Positions 1 to 7,315 of a stretch of DNA of 64,000 nt are shown in pieces; position 1 is the first letter of the stretch, and each line of letters begins with the position of its first letter. The notes beneath the pieces are model-generated. The model saw nothing but the letters and a program-made list of their open reading frames with translations, ran no database searches and was not told where the DNA came from. The stretch comes from Marinitoga aeolica (lineage in GTDB: Bacteria; Thermotogota; Thermotogae; Petrotogales; Petrotogaceae): NCBI RefSeq assembly GCF_029910535.1, contig NZ_CP069362.1, positions 1,736,001-1,800,000 of the forward strand, given 5' to 3'. The translations under genes were made by a program, and so were the position numbers.

Positions 1-1
1 G

Positions 2-889
2 TTTCCTCATCCCACAATGATATGTTCTGGATTGAATAATGCAGCATGGTGGATAAGAAATATTGATAAAAATAAATCTTTATATACTGCGATTTTATTG
101 GAGTATAATATTGGTTATTATTTTGAAGACTTATTTAAAATTTATAATTGGTTTGATACTATTTTTGATGTTTATTCAATTAATAATTATATTGGTTTAT
201 ATGAAATTTCAAGAATTGTGAATGAATTAAAAAATAATATAAATGTTGATAATAAATTTAATAAAGATTTTTATAATAGTTCAAATAAAAAACATATTAG
301 TTTTTTATTTAAGAATAATATTAACCAAATTATGACTATATTTGATTTCAATTTTCCAATAGTATTTTTATCAACATATTCAGCATTAATAGAAAAACCA
401 TATTTTACAAAGAGTCGGATTTTGAAAGTGATTTTTGAAGGAGATAAAGATAAAATCATTAAATACTTCTCAAATAATTATGAGAAGATGTATTTTTTTA
501 ACTTAATGCTATCTGAATTTAAGGTTAAAGAAATCGAGAAAAGGATAATGAATCCTAATGATTTCGAAAAGATAAAACCTGATGTATCTCCATTTTTCAT
601 ATCAAGAAAAAAACTCATCTTTAATCTTTTAAAAAATGCGAAAAAATTCAAGGAGTTTATTCTTAACTATTTCGAACTCAATGAAGAAGAAATGAGAACT
701 TTTGATATGTTTTTAAGAAATTGTGTTCGTTATGATATAAAATGGCCAATTACACCTTATCCTAAAGGGAAAGTTCGTGATTTTGCAATTAAATATGGTC
801 TTGGTCAAAAACGTGTTGCTTTAGGACATTATTCTTTTGAAGACAATGAAAGACTTTTTCTTGATTCTATTATTGAGAAGTTTTTATAA
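2..889 (+). CDS. Helical-repeat protein, paralogue of 5622-7052 (5' end outside window)
   Basis: I do not recognise a named family. The reading frame is open from base 2, so the gene starts before the window; the first ATG at 17 lies in the middle of the homologous protein at 5622-7052 and is not the start. What is present corresponds to roughly residues 181-476 of that paralogue. The two are almost base-for-base identical over about the first 480 bases and then diverge strongly, converging again at the C-terminal motifs RNCVRYDIKWPI and YSFEDNERLFLDSII. The composition (Asn, Lys, Phe, Tyr, many short amphipathic helices) suggests a TPR-like alpha-helical repeat protein. It sits convergent to a peptide-modification/export operon, so a peptide-sensing regulator of RNPP-like architecture is one possible role, but no helix-turn-helix is evident in the visible part. 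Function is inference. Confidence 0.75.
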   Translation, partial: FPHPTMICSGLNNAAWWIRNIDKNKSLYTAILLEYNIGYYFEDLFKIYNWFDTIFDVYSINNYIGLYEISRIVNELKNNINVDNKFNKDFYNSSNKKHISFLFKNNINQIMTIFDFNFPIVFLSTYSALIEKPYFTKSRILKVIFEGDKDKIIKYFSNNYEKMYFFNLMLSEFKVKEIEKRIMNPNDFEKIKPDVSPFFISRKKLIFNLLKNAKKFKEFILNYFELNEEEMRTFDMFLRNCVRYDIKWPITPYPKGKVRDFAIKYGLGQKRVALGHYSFEDNERLFLDSIIEKFL

Positions 890-983
890 TGGAATTAGTG
901 GATACTATATAAATAAATATTTAAGAACTGAAGAAGTTGGAATAGAATAGGCCATAAAAAATTTTGTGTAAATAGAAAAAATA

Positions 984-1027
984 AAAACCCTCTTCTTTGT
1001 ATAGTAGAATGCCAAGAAGGGGGTTTT
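984..1027. terminator. Probable bidirectional terminator
   Basis: A stem pairs AAAACCCTCTTCTT (about 984-997) with AAGAAGGGGGTTTT (about 1014-1027) around a 16-base loop. It lies between the convergent genes ending at 889 (plus) and 1109 (minus), so it can end both transcripts. Confidence 0.7.
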
Positions 1028-1108
1028 CGATCTATTATTGGTATGTTATTTCTGAAATTATCAGGTTTTATATATTTTGTTTTATTTACTATACATAATT
1101 ATCATTTT

Positions 1109-1915
1109 TTAAAACCCATGAATTCCTTGTTTTCTGGATTTTGTTTCTAATAATTTAAATGAAATTATTCCTGTTATCAAATAAAATAAAGATAAAATTA
1201 ATAATATTATATATTCTGTTTTTATATCTATAATAGTATTTGTATTCATTAATAAGTAACGCATTATATCTAATCCCCAGCTAAATGGAAATAAATATGA
1301 TATCCACCTCAAAAATGCTGGTAAAACCGTTATTGGAAAAAACATACCTCCTATTAAAGGAGCGGCATTTCCCATTAAACTAACCAATTCATCCCCATCC
1401 TTAAATAATAAAGTTATTCCAAAAAAGAAAAAAACATATCCAAATGATGCTAACATAGAAATTATAAATACAGCTATTGCACCTAAAAAATTAATAATAT
1501 TAATTGTTGTTATATTTGATATTATTGCTAATATTATTATTGGTATTGATTCTATGGTTACTTTTAATATTCCCAATACAGACCATCCAAATATATAACC
1601 CAAAGGATTTATTGGCATCAAAAAAATTTCCTCCAATTGCCCTATTTTCATATGATGCCTTAATGTAAATATCACTCCCCACAATACTTCTATATAATTC
1701 CAATATGCTGCACCAATTAAAACATATCCGAATATATTTTTGGTATTGGTATTTCCATAAAAGAATTGCGTTAATCCGCTTTTTTCTCCGAAAAAATATA
1801 ATAAAAAAACAGGTATTATTGTTAATAATGGTGTAAAAAATGCCCCATACCAATCTATTCTATATTTTTTTGCTGTTAAAAAATTTGCTTTTGCAAGATA
1901 CAAACTATTTACCAT
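1109..1915 (-). CDS. ABC-2 type export permease (last gene of peptide operon)
   Basis: About 268 residues with six predicted membrane helices and a charged cytoplasmic N-terminus, the usual size and layout of an ABC-2 family permease. Cytoplasmic membrane protein, presumed to pair with the permease at 1909-2673 and the ATPase at 2670-3398 as a heteromeric exporter. The start is taken as the ATG at 1915 because an AGGTGAG ribosome site precedes it; an in-frame GTG at 1924 lies inside that site. The ATG overlaps the TAA of the upstream permease (ATGGTAA), showing tight translational coupling. Context (radical SAM enzyme and two small peptides in the same operon) suggests export of, or self-protection against, a modified peptide; substrate is inference. 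Confidence 0.82.
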   Translation of the reverse strand: MVNSLYLAKANFLTAKKYRIDWYGAFFTPLLTIIPVFLLYFFGEKSGLTQFFYGNTNTKNIFGYVLIGAAYWNYIEVLWGVIFTLRHHMKIGQLEEIFLMPINPLGYIFGWSVLGILKVTIESIPIIILAIISNITTINIINFLGAIAVFIISMLASFGYVFFFFGITLLFKDGDELVSLMGNAAPLIGGMFFPITVLPAFLRWISYLFPFSWGLDIMRYLLMNTNTIIDIKTEYIILLILSLFYLITGIISFKLLETKSRKQGIHGF

Positions 1916-2673
1916 GATTCCCACTCACCTTTTTCACGTGTATATCTTTCTACTTTGTTTAACATTAATATTCCTATAATTAAATATATTAAACTTATTA
2001 TAGTTAGAACTATTAGAAGAAATATATCCTCTTTACCTATAATACCTTTCTTTATTATATTTCTTCCTAAAGATATTAAATAAGTTAATGGAATTATATA
2101 GGATATCATTTTAATATATATGGGGTAATACTCTATAGAACTTGTCATGCCTGATAGTAAACCCACAAAATATTGTACTGCATAGTTCATACTTCCTATC
2201 TTTTTTTTCCATAATGCCAGTGCGGCAAAGAATATTGAAAAAAAGGTTATGTATATACCGCTCATCAATAATAGAATAAATATCCATATACTCATTTTTA
2301 TGGTTATTCCAGATATTGCAAAGAATATTAATGTAAATATGGTTAAATAAATATTTGTGAGAAAAGTATCAATACTTTTTGAAAATAAAAATTTCAACAA
2401 GGAGATAGGAGATATTATTATAGAAGTTAATGTACCTTCAGCTCTTTCTTCGCCAAACCCATCTCCTACTCCCCAAAAATATTGATTTAACCAATACCAT
2501 AATAATGTTCCTATTAATATACTTTCAGAAAAGTCAATTTTTCCAAATAATTTAGATGTAAATATATATGGCCCTATCATAAAAAACGGTGTTAATGCCA
2601 TATTTATCCATATGAACTTATATTTTTTTCTTATGAGCCAATCTTTTTTTACTAAAGTTAATAATTCTTTCAT
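1909..2673 (-). CDS. ABC-2 type export permease
   Basis: 254 residues with about six membrane helices, and a soluble loop after the first two helices carrying the charged stretch GDGFGEERAEGTL, which resembles the coupling-helix region of ABC-2 permeases (E-R/E-G-T-L). Its ATG overlaps the stop of the ATPase gene upstream and its own stop overlaps the next permease start, so ATPase and both permeases should be made in stoichiometric amounts. Two different permease chains with one ATPase is the arrangement of many bacteriocin or lantibiotic exporters and immunity pumps. I cannot name the substrate from sequence. Confidence 0.82.
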   Translation of the reverse strand: MKELLTLVKKDWLIRKKYKFIWINMALTPFFMIGPYIFTSKLFGKIDFSESILIGTLLWYWLNQYFWGVGDGFGEERAEGTLTSIIISPISLLKFLFSKSIDTFLTNIYLTIFTLIFFAISGITIKMSIWIFILLLMSGIYITFFSIFFAALALWKKKIGSMNYAVQYFVGLLSGMTSSIEYYPIYIKMISYIIPLTYLISLGRNIIKKGIIGKEDIFLLIVLTIISLIYLIIGILMLNKVERYTREKGEWESW

Positions 2674-3398
2674 GCCAATTCCTCACTTTTCACTATATCT
2701 TTAAAATATTCATAGATATTGTCATTTTCTTCTTTTATATTACCGAACTTTGTTTTTAATCTAAACACTCCTTCTTTTAGTAAATATATATTCGTATTTT
2801 TAGAAAAGCCATGAAGAATATGACTAATCATAAATATAGTTAAACCATCACTATTTAATTCGTTTAAATATTCTATCATTTCATATGTTGCTTCTGGATC
2901 AAGACCATTTAATATTTCGTCTAAGAATAATATTTTAGGTTCATGAATTAGTGCTTTACATAGCATTAGTTTTTTTCTCATTCCCGTTGAGAAATTTTCA
3001 ACTGGAGTATCTTTAAATTGATAAAGATTAAATTTATTAAGTAAAAATTCAATTCGTTCTTTTTTTATCTTCTTTTTCACTCCATAAATGCCACCAAAAA
3101 TATCTAAATTTTCGTAAGCTGTTAATTTCCAATATAAGCTCCTTTCATTGGTAAGAACCACACCTATTTCTTTTGCTAATTTTTTCCATTCTTTTTTTAC
3201 ATCTCGATTAAGTACTTTTATACTTCCTTCATCTGGTAATAATAAACCTATTGCAATTTTTAATAATGTGCTTTTTCCACTTCCGTTTTTACCTATAATT
3301 ACTGTAAAATCACCCTTATTAATGGAAAAGTTTATATCCTTCAAAACTTCTAAATTTTTAAAATTTTTCTTTAAATTTTTTCCTTCTATTATCTTCAT
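2670..3398 (-). CDS. ABC transporter ATPase, peptide export
   Basis: 242 residues, a complete ABC nucleotide-binding domain. Walker A is IIGKNGSGKSTLLK (about residue 36), the signature is FSTGMRKKLML (about 138), Walker B is ILFLDEILNGLD (about 158) and the switch His lies in MISHI (about 193). The signature has S-T-G-M where LSGGQ is usual, common in ABC-2 exporters. The ATG overlaps the TGA of the radical SAM gene (ATGA), so the maturase and the exporter are translationally coupled. Cytoplasmic, docking on the two permeases downstream. Confidence 0.9.
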   Translation of the reverse strand: MKIIEGKNLKKNFKNLEVLKDINFSINKGDFTVIIGKNGSGKSTLLKIAIGLLLPDEGSIKVLNRDVKKEWKKLAKEIGVVLTNERSLYWKLTAYENLDIFGGIYGVKKKIKKERIEFLLNKFNLYQFKDTPVENFSTGMRKKLMLCKALIHEPKILFLDEILNGLDPEATYEMIEYLNELNSDGLTIFMISHILHGFSKNTNIYLLKEGVFRLKTKFGNIKEENDNIYEYFKDIVKSEELA

Positions 3399-4687
3399 AA
3401 TATCACCTGATTTTTATATTTATAATATAGTTCTAAAATTTCTTCATATACTGTATCATGAAAGGCTTTCCAACAATCTTTTTTTGTTTTGTTTACATAA
3501 ACATTATATCTGCATCCACCGTTGCAAATTGGTAAATATTTACAATCTTCACATATTTTATCTGCGATATGGTTTTCTAACATTTGTGAATATTTTTGTA
3601 AAAATCTTTCTGGATTATTAATAAATTCATTATATGAGCAAATTTTAAATTCTTCTATACCTATACCAGATATACAATTATATAGATCACCATTAGGAGC
3701 TATTATAATATCACTTTCTTTATTATATGTACATGGCCAAACATTTAAGAAGTCTACTACATTTAATCCATTTGTTAAAATATTTTTTAGTGTTTCAATA
3801 TATATTTTACCATATACTTTTAAAGGAGGAATATTTTTTAATGTATAAAATGAAAATCCATCTGGATGACTTAATAATCCTATATTAAAAATAAATCTTT
3901 CTTTTAAAGTTTCAATACCAAATATTTCTATTAATTTTTTTATCATTTCCATATGTGTTTTAGAAAAATTAGCATTGTCTATCACACTATGCAAAACAAT
4001 AATTGTTGATGTTTCTCTTAATATATTTTTTATAGTATTAATAATATAATTCCATGTGTTGTTATATTTTTCCGACTTTCTTCTTGAATTATGAATTTCT
4101 TCAGGACCATCTAAAGTTATTTGAACAAATTTAATTTTATTCAATACTTCAAACATATCTTTTGAATAAGAAACTCCGTTTGATATTAAGTTAAAATTTT
4201 TTATAGGTAAATTTAAATATTCTGATTTTTCAACCATAGATTTAATATATTGTGGATATAGGGAAGGTTCTCCACCAAAAAAAGTTACTACTATATTTTT
4301 ACTCTTAAATAATTCATAAAGTAAATTCCATAACTCAATTCTTTTTTCTAAGTTTTGTGGTTTTTGATATCCTCTCTTATATGTATTTTGCTGCATGCAA
4401 TAACTACATTGTAGATTACAATTTAACGTAACAACATCGGTAATTGATAAAGTATTATTAGTATATTTTATTTTATTCATAATATATTTATATAAAAATT
4501 TTTCATTGAAATCTTTTTTTACCAGTATTCCTTCATCAATTAAAAAATCTATATTAGAATGATTTTTTTCAATATTTTTAATTACATCTGAATTAATTTC
4601 TACATAATTTCTGATCAACAAATTATAGTAAATTTCAATATTTTTCTTACGCTTATGAATTAAATATTTTGAAAATTTATATTCCAT
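3395..4687 (-). CDS. Radical SAM/SPASM peptide maturase
   Basis: 430 residues. The radical SAM cluster motif is CNLQCSYC (Cys90, Cys94, Cys97), followed by the GGEPSLYP S-adenosylmethionine-binding motif (about residue 148). A C-terminal SPASM domain with an auxiliary-cluster Cys set (CEDC, then PICNGGC, then a further Cys near 404) lies at about 378-405. The first 80 residues are a small non-catalytic domain of the kind that often binds the leader peptide. SPASM enzymes of this size modify ribosomal peptides (thioether, C-C or ether crosslinks). The gene lies 285 bases after a 29-codon ORF with two cysteines and couples to an ABC exporter, so that ORF is the natural substrate candidate. The crosslink chemistry cannot be predicted. 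The start has a TAGGAGGAAG-type ribosome site. Confidence 0.9.
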   Translation of the reverse strand: MEYKFSKYLIHKRKKNIEIYYNLLIRNYVEINSDVIKNIEKNHSNIDFLIDEGILVKKDFNEKFLYKYIMNKIKYTNNTLSITDVVTLNCNLQCSYCMQQNTYKRGYQKPQNLEKRIELWNLLYELFKSKNIVVTFFGGEPSLYPQYIKSMVEKSEYLNLPIKNFNLISNGVSYSKDMFEVLNKIKFVQITLDGPEEIHNSRRKSEKYNNTWNYIINTIKNILRETSTIIVLHSVIDNANFSKTHMEMIKKLIEIFGIETLKERFIFNIGLLSHPDGFSFYTLKNIPPLKVYGKIYIETLKNILTNGLNVVDFLNVWPCTYNKESDIIIAPNGDLYNCISGIGIEEFKICSYNEFINNPERFLQKYSQMLENHIADKICEDCKYLPICNGGCRYNVYVNKTKKDCWKAFHDTVYEEILELYYKYKNQVIL

Positions 4688-4950
4688 TTCTTCCTCCTAG
4701 TTTTTAAGTTTATTTTTTTAATAAAATAAAAATATTATAATCTAGTATTCTACAATTTTAAAAAGTCCAGAGATTACTATCCTAATGCATATGATATAAT
4801 TATAAATAAATCTAAAGATGAAAATAAATATTATTTAATTTAATTCTGATTTTATATTGTTTATATGAAAAACCTTTTTTTATTAAAAATTTTTTAATAA
4901 TAAATATTTAGAATATTTTTTAAGAAAACTCTTTATTGTATATATATAAG

Positions 4951-4966
4951 AAAGTCGGCCGACTTT
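4951..4966 (-). terminator. Palindromic hairpin between peptide gene and maturase
   Basis: A perfect 16-base palindrome, AAAGTCGGCCGACTTT, starts seven bases beyond the stop of the 29-aa peptide gene on the minus strand. There is only a weak T-tract after it. It could be a leaky terminator or RNA-stabilising hairpin giving more peptide message than maturase message, a common design in RiPP operons. That role is inference. Confidence 0.5.
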
Positions 4967-4972
4967 TTATCA

Positions 4973-5062
4973 TTATTGAGTTAAATCAGCACATCTTTGA
5001 CTTCTATTAGTACATCCACCTAACGGCATTTTTCCGGATATAATTCTTTTTAGAATATTCAT
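4973..5062 (-). CDS. Candidate RiPP precursor peptide, 29 aa, two cysteines
   Basis: A 29-codon ORF with a very strong ribosome site (GAAAGGAGGGC, correctly spaced) that would be missed by length cut-offs. The N-terminal part is basic and hydrophobic (MNILKRIISGKMPL, residues 1-14) and would serve as leader; the C-terminal part, residues 15-29, is small and polar, starting GGC with Cys17 and Cys24 six residues apart (CTNRSQRC), ending ADLTQ. It is the cistron before a radical SAM/SPASM enzyme and ABC exporter, after a good promoter. Seen: ORF, ribosome site, cysteine pair, context. Known: SPASM maturases act on short Cys-containing peptides. Inferred: this is the modified product, a bacteriocin or signalling peptide. 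I know of no exact family match. Confidence 0.72.
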   Translation of the reverse strand: MNILKRIISGKMPLGGCTNRSQRCADLTQ

Positions 5063-5108
5063 TTTTGCCCTCCTTTCGGTTATATTATCTTCTAGTACTA
5101 GATAATAA

Positions 5109-5118
5109 CAGCCGGCTG
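5109..5118 (-). other. GC-rich palindrome in the leader of the 29-aa peptide gene
   Basis: CAGCCGGCTG is a perfect 10-base palindrome in an otherwise AT-only spacer between the two small-peptide genes; a second pairing, TTATCT with AGATAA around CTAGTACTAG, follows at about 5084-5104. These may fold in the mRNA between the two peptide cistrons. No function can be assigned. Confidence 0.35.
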
Positions 5119-5209
5119 AAAAATTTTAATTTTAGTTTATAAACCACATTGTATTACAAAAGTGTCATATGTTATAATATTAATAAACAATCGAGTATAG
5201 AGCTATTTT

Positions 5210-5341
5210 TCATTCAAGAATTTCAATTTGAACTTGAGGATTAGTTGAATGAGTAGTTGAATTACTTTTATCATCACCACCATATACCATTGTTGAAGAT
5301 AATATTATGATTGCCATTATTAATATAATTATTTTTTTCAT
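5210..5341 (-). CDS. Small secreted peptide, 43 aa, first gene of RiPP operon
   Basis: A 43-codon ORF directly downstream of a consensus promoter, with a GGGGGGTG ribosome site. Residues 1-20 form a Sec-type signal peptide: Lys2-Lys3, an Ile-rich core, then SSTMVYG before a likely cleavage. The predicted mature part is about 22 residues, Asp/Ser/Thr/Asn-rich, with no cysteine, starting GDDKSNSTTHS and ending QIEILE. Its own signal sequence means it would leave through Sec rather than the ABC exporter. It could be an extracytoplasmic immunity peptide, a companion of the modified peptide, or a quorum-type signal read by the flanking helical-repeat proteins. Only the ORF, signal peptide and operon position are seen; the roles are inference. 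Confidence 0.7.
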   Translation of the reverse strand: MKKIIILIMAIIILSSTMVYGGDDKSNSTTHSTNPQVQIEILE

Positions 5342-5360
5342 TTTTTCACCCCCCTCATTT

Positions 5361-5388
5361 ATCTTAGCATTTCTCATATGACTGTCAA
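5361..5388 (-). promoter_or_regulatory. Sigma-A promoter of the peptide operon
   Basis: On the minus strand TTGACA (5388-5383), a 16-base spacer and TAAGAT (5366-5361) lie about 20 bases before the start codon of the 43-aa peptide. This is a near-consensus housekeeping promoter, so the peptides should be strongly expressed unless repressed. Confidence 0.75.
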
Positions 5389-5621
5389 GTGTTTCTTTTG
5401 TAGCCTGAAATTAGCTTTTTATAAACATTTTAAACCGCAATATCATTTTTAATAAATGGTAATATTTTAGACATATAACTTCAACTTCTGAAATTCTTTA
5501 TTTTGGATATTTATATATTTTTAAGTAATTGTTCTGTAACAAAATGTAACTTAACCTTAATTAAATATCATTCTTTAAGTTTTTGTTTTGATATTTATAA
5601 TTTTTATTTAAGAGGTGTTTT

Positions 5622-7052
5622 ATGAAACATTATTCCTTAAATAAATTAATTGATATTATAGAATATGGAGCTTTTTCTAAACCTATTGTGAATTATATTT
5701 TAACTAATACTGAGGATGAAGATTTGGTTTATTATCTTTTATGCTTAAAATCCATTTGGAAAAACAAACACAGAGAAGCTTTTAAATATGCCGATCTCGT
5801 TACTACTACTACTACTACTACAATTTTAAATGAACTTGCTACTCTTGAAAAAATTAGTATTTTATTTAATAATAATAAAATTAAAAAAGCTAATATTGAA
5901 TTAAGAAAGATTAAAAATAATATTCAATCTCTTAATAAAAAAGCAAGAAAAATTATTATTCCTGCTTTGAGATTTATGGAAATAAGATTTTCAAATTTAA
6001 TTGATGAAAATCTTGTTAGATATTGGAGTGCAGAGTATGAAAGTAGTTATGCACAGAAATCATTATTAAAGTATTCTGAAGCCAGAAAATATTTAAATAA
6101 TAAAGATTTTCATAAAGCTTTTGATTTATTTATTGAAGGGTTTAATTTTGCAAAAAGGTTTCCTCATCCCACAATGATATGTTCTGGATTGAATAATGCA
6201 GCATGGTGGATAAGAAATATTGATAAAAATAAATCTTTATATACTGCGATTTTATTGGAGTATAATATTGGTTATTATTTTGAAGACTTATTTAAAATTT
6301 ATAATTGGTTTGATACTATTTTTGATGTTTATTCAATTAATAATTATATTGGTTTATATGAAATTTCAAGAATTGTGAATGAATTAAAAAATAATATAAA
6401 TGTTGATAATAAATTTAATAAAGATTTTTATAATAGTTCAAATAAAAAACATATTAGTTTTTTATTTAAGAATAATATTAACCAAATTATGACTATATTT
6501 GATTTCAATTTTCCAATAGTATTTTTATCAACATATTCATCATTAATAGAAAAACCATATTTTACAAAGAGTCGGATTTTGAAAGTGATTTTTGAAGGAG
6601 ATAAATATAAAATCATTAAATATTTCTCAAGTAATTATGAGAAGATGTACTTTTTTAATTTAATGCTCTCAAATTTTCAAGAAGAAAATTTGATAAATAA
6701 TATTAATAATAAGAACTATGACTTTCTAAATTCTACCGGAAGTAGTCTATTTTATATCGCGAGAAAAAATTTAATTTTAAAGTTATTAAAGAATATAAGA
6801 AATAAAAAAGAATTTATTGTTCATTATTTTAATTTATCTGATAGCGAAAAAAATATTTTTGATATATTTTTAAGAAATTGTGTTCGTTACGATATTAAAT
6901 GGCCTATTATTCCAAAAGTTGATGGTGATTTGAAATCTTTCGCTTTAAAATATAATATTACTCAAAAACGTGTTGTTTTAGGATATTATTCTTTTGAAGA
7001 TAATGAAAGACTTTTTCTTGATTCTATTATTGGGAAGTTTTTGAAAATATAA
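5622..7052 (+). CDS. Helical-repeat (TPR-like) protein, putative peptide-operon regulator
   Basis: 476 residues, family not recognised. It is predicted all-helical, soluble, Asn/Lys/Phe/Tyr-rich, with repeat-like helical pairs (for example AFKYADL, KANIELRKI, AFDLFIEGFNFAKR), consistent with a TPR-like scaffold. An (ACT)6-ACA tract at 5802-5822 encodes seven threonines after residue 60. The C-terminus (LKSFALKYNITQKRVVLGYY, about 436-455) looks like a small helical module that could bind nucleic acid or a partner. The ATG is preceded by AAGAGGTG. It is divergent from the peptide operon (281 bases between starts), and a paralogue lies at its far end. Large TPR proteins beside small secreted peptides are typical peptide receptors, so a sensor or regulator is likely but unproven. 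Confidence 0.7.
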   Translation: MKHYSLNKLIDIIEYGAFSKPIVNYILTNTEDEDLVYYLLCLKSIWKNKHREAFKYADLVTTTTTTTILNELATLEKISILFNNNKIKKANIELRKIKNNIQSLNKKARKIIIPALRFMEIRFSNLIDENLVRYWSAEYESSYAQKSLLKYSEARKYLNNKDFHKAFDLFIEGFNFAKRFPHPTMICSGLNNAAWWIRNIDKNKSLYTAILLEYNIGYYFEDLFKIYNWFDTIFDVYSINNYIGLYEISRIVNELKNNINVDNKFNKDFYNSSNKKHISFLFKNNINQIMTIFDFNFPIVFLSTYSSLIEKPYFTKSRILKVIFEGDKYKIIKYFSSNYEKMYFFNLMLSNFQEENLINNINNKNYDFLNSTGSSLFYIARKNLILKLLKNIRNKKEFIVHYFNLSDSEKNIFDIFLRNCVRYDIKWPIIPKVDGDLKSFALKYNITQKRVVLGYYSFEDNERLFLDSIIGKFLKI

Positions 7053-7081
7053 ATTTTATTAAGTTTCCTAAAATTTTTTGT

Positions 7082-7141
7082 GTAAATATTAATGGTCAAA
7101 CTATTTTAGTAGATGGAGGATTGTCAAAATTCACATTATAA
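7082..7141 (+). pseudogene. 3' remnant of a short-chain dehydrogenase (FabG-like)
   Basis: The frame reads VNINGQTILVDGGLSKFTL then stop. NGQTI-VDGG is the conserved C-terminal motif of FabG-type short-chain dehydrogenases. Everything upstream is missing: the helical-repeat gene ends 29 bases before. It shows that an SDR gene once ended here, convergent with the ferric-transport ATPase gene. Confidence 0.55.
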
Positions 7142-7143
7142 TC

Positions 7144-7172
7144 AAAAAGAGAAGCATTTTGCTTCTCTTTTT
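7144..7172. terminator. Bidirectional terminator (duplicated with fbpC 3' end)
   Basis: AAAAAGAGAAGC-ATTTT-GCTTCTCTTTTT is a perfect stem with T-tracts on both strands. The same hairpin closes the intact ferric-transport operon at 18448-18470, where the outer left arm has been lost to an IS insertion. Confidence 0.85.
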
Positions 7173-7315
7173 ATGTATATATTTCTTCGGGAAGGCCAGT
7201 GAATTTTATTTTTCCATTTTCTATAATGATAATTCTATCTGCCAAAGCAAGAGCATCGTTTCTATCATGTGTAACTAAAATAGTAGTTATATTAGCTCTT
7301 CTTAATATTTCTTTT
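7171..7315 (-). pseudogene. fbpC: Duplicated 3' fragment of the ferric ABC ATPase gene
   Basis: This stretch is identical to the 3' end of the intact gene at 18470-19120 as far as I can read by eye, through LRRANITTILVTHDRNDALA to the C-terminal EEIYT and stop, about 140 bases plus the terminator. It is cut at 7316 by the end of an IS1634-type element. It has no start and no ATPase motifs other than the H-loop, so it is non-functional. Its presence 11 kb from the intact gene, next to an inverted copy of the same IS, records an IS-mediated rearrangement. Confidence 0.9.

Noticed and set aside
3148-3848. Plus-strand frames opposite the ABC ATPase and radical SAM genes
   Set aside because: They are antisense shadows: the opposite strand carries complete conserved domains and coupled start/stop overlaps.
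5802-5822. (ACT)6-ACA trinucleotide run as a phase-variation tract
   Set aside because: Gain or loss of units keeps the frame and only changes the number of threonines, so it cannot switch the gene on and off.
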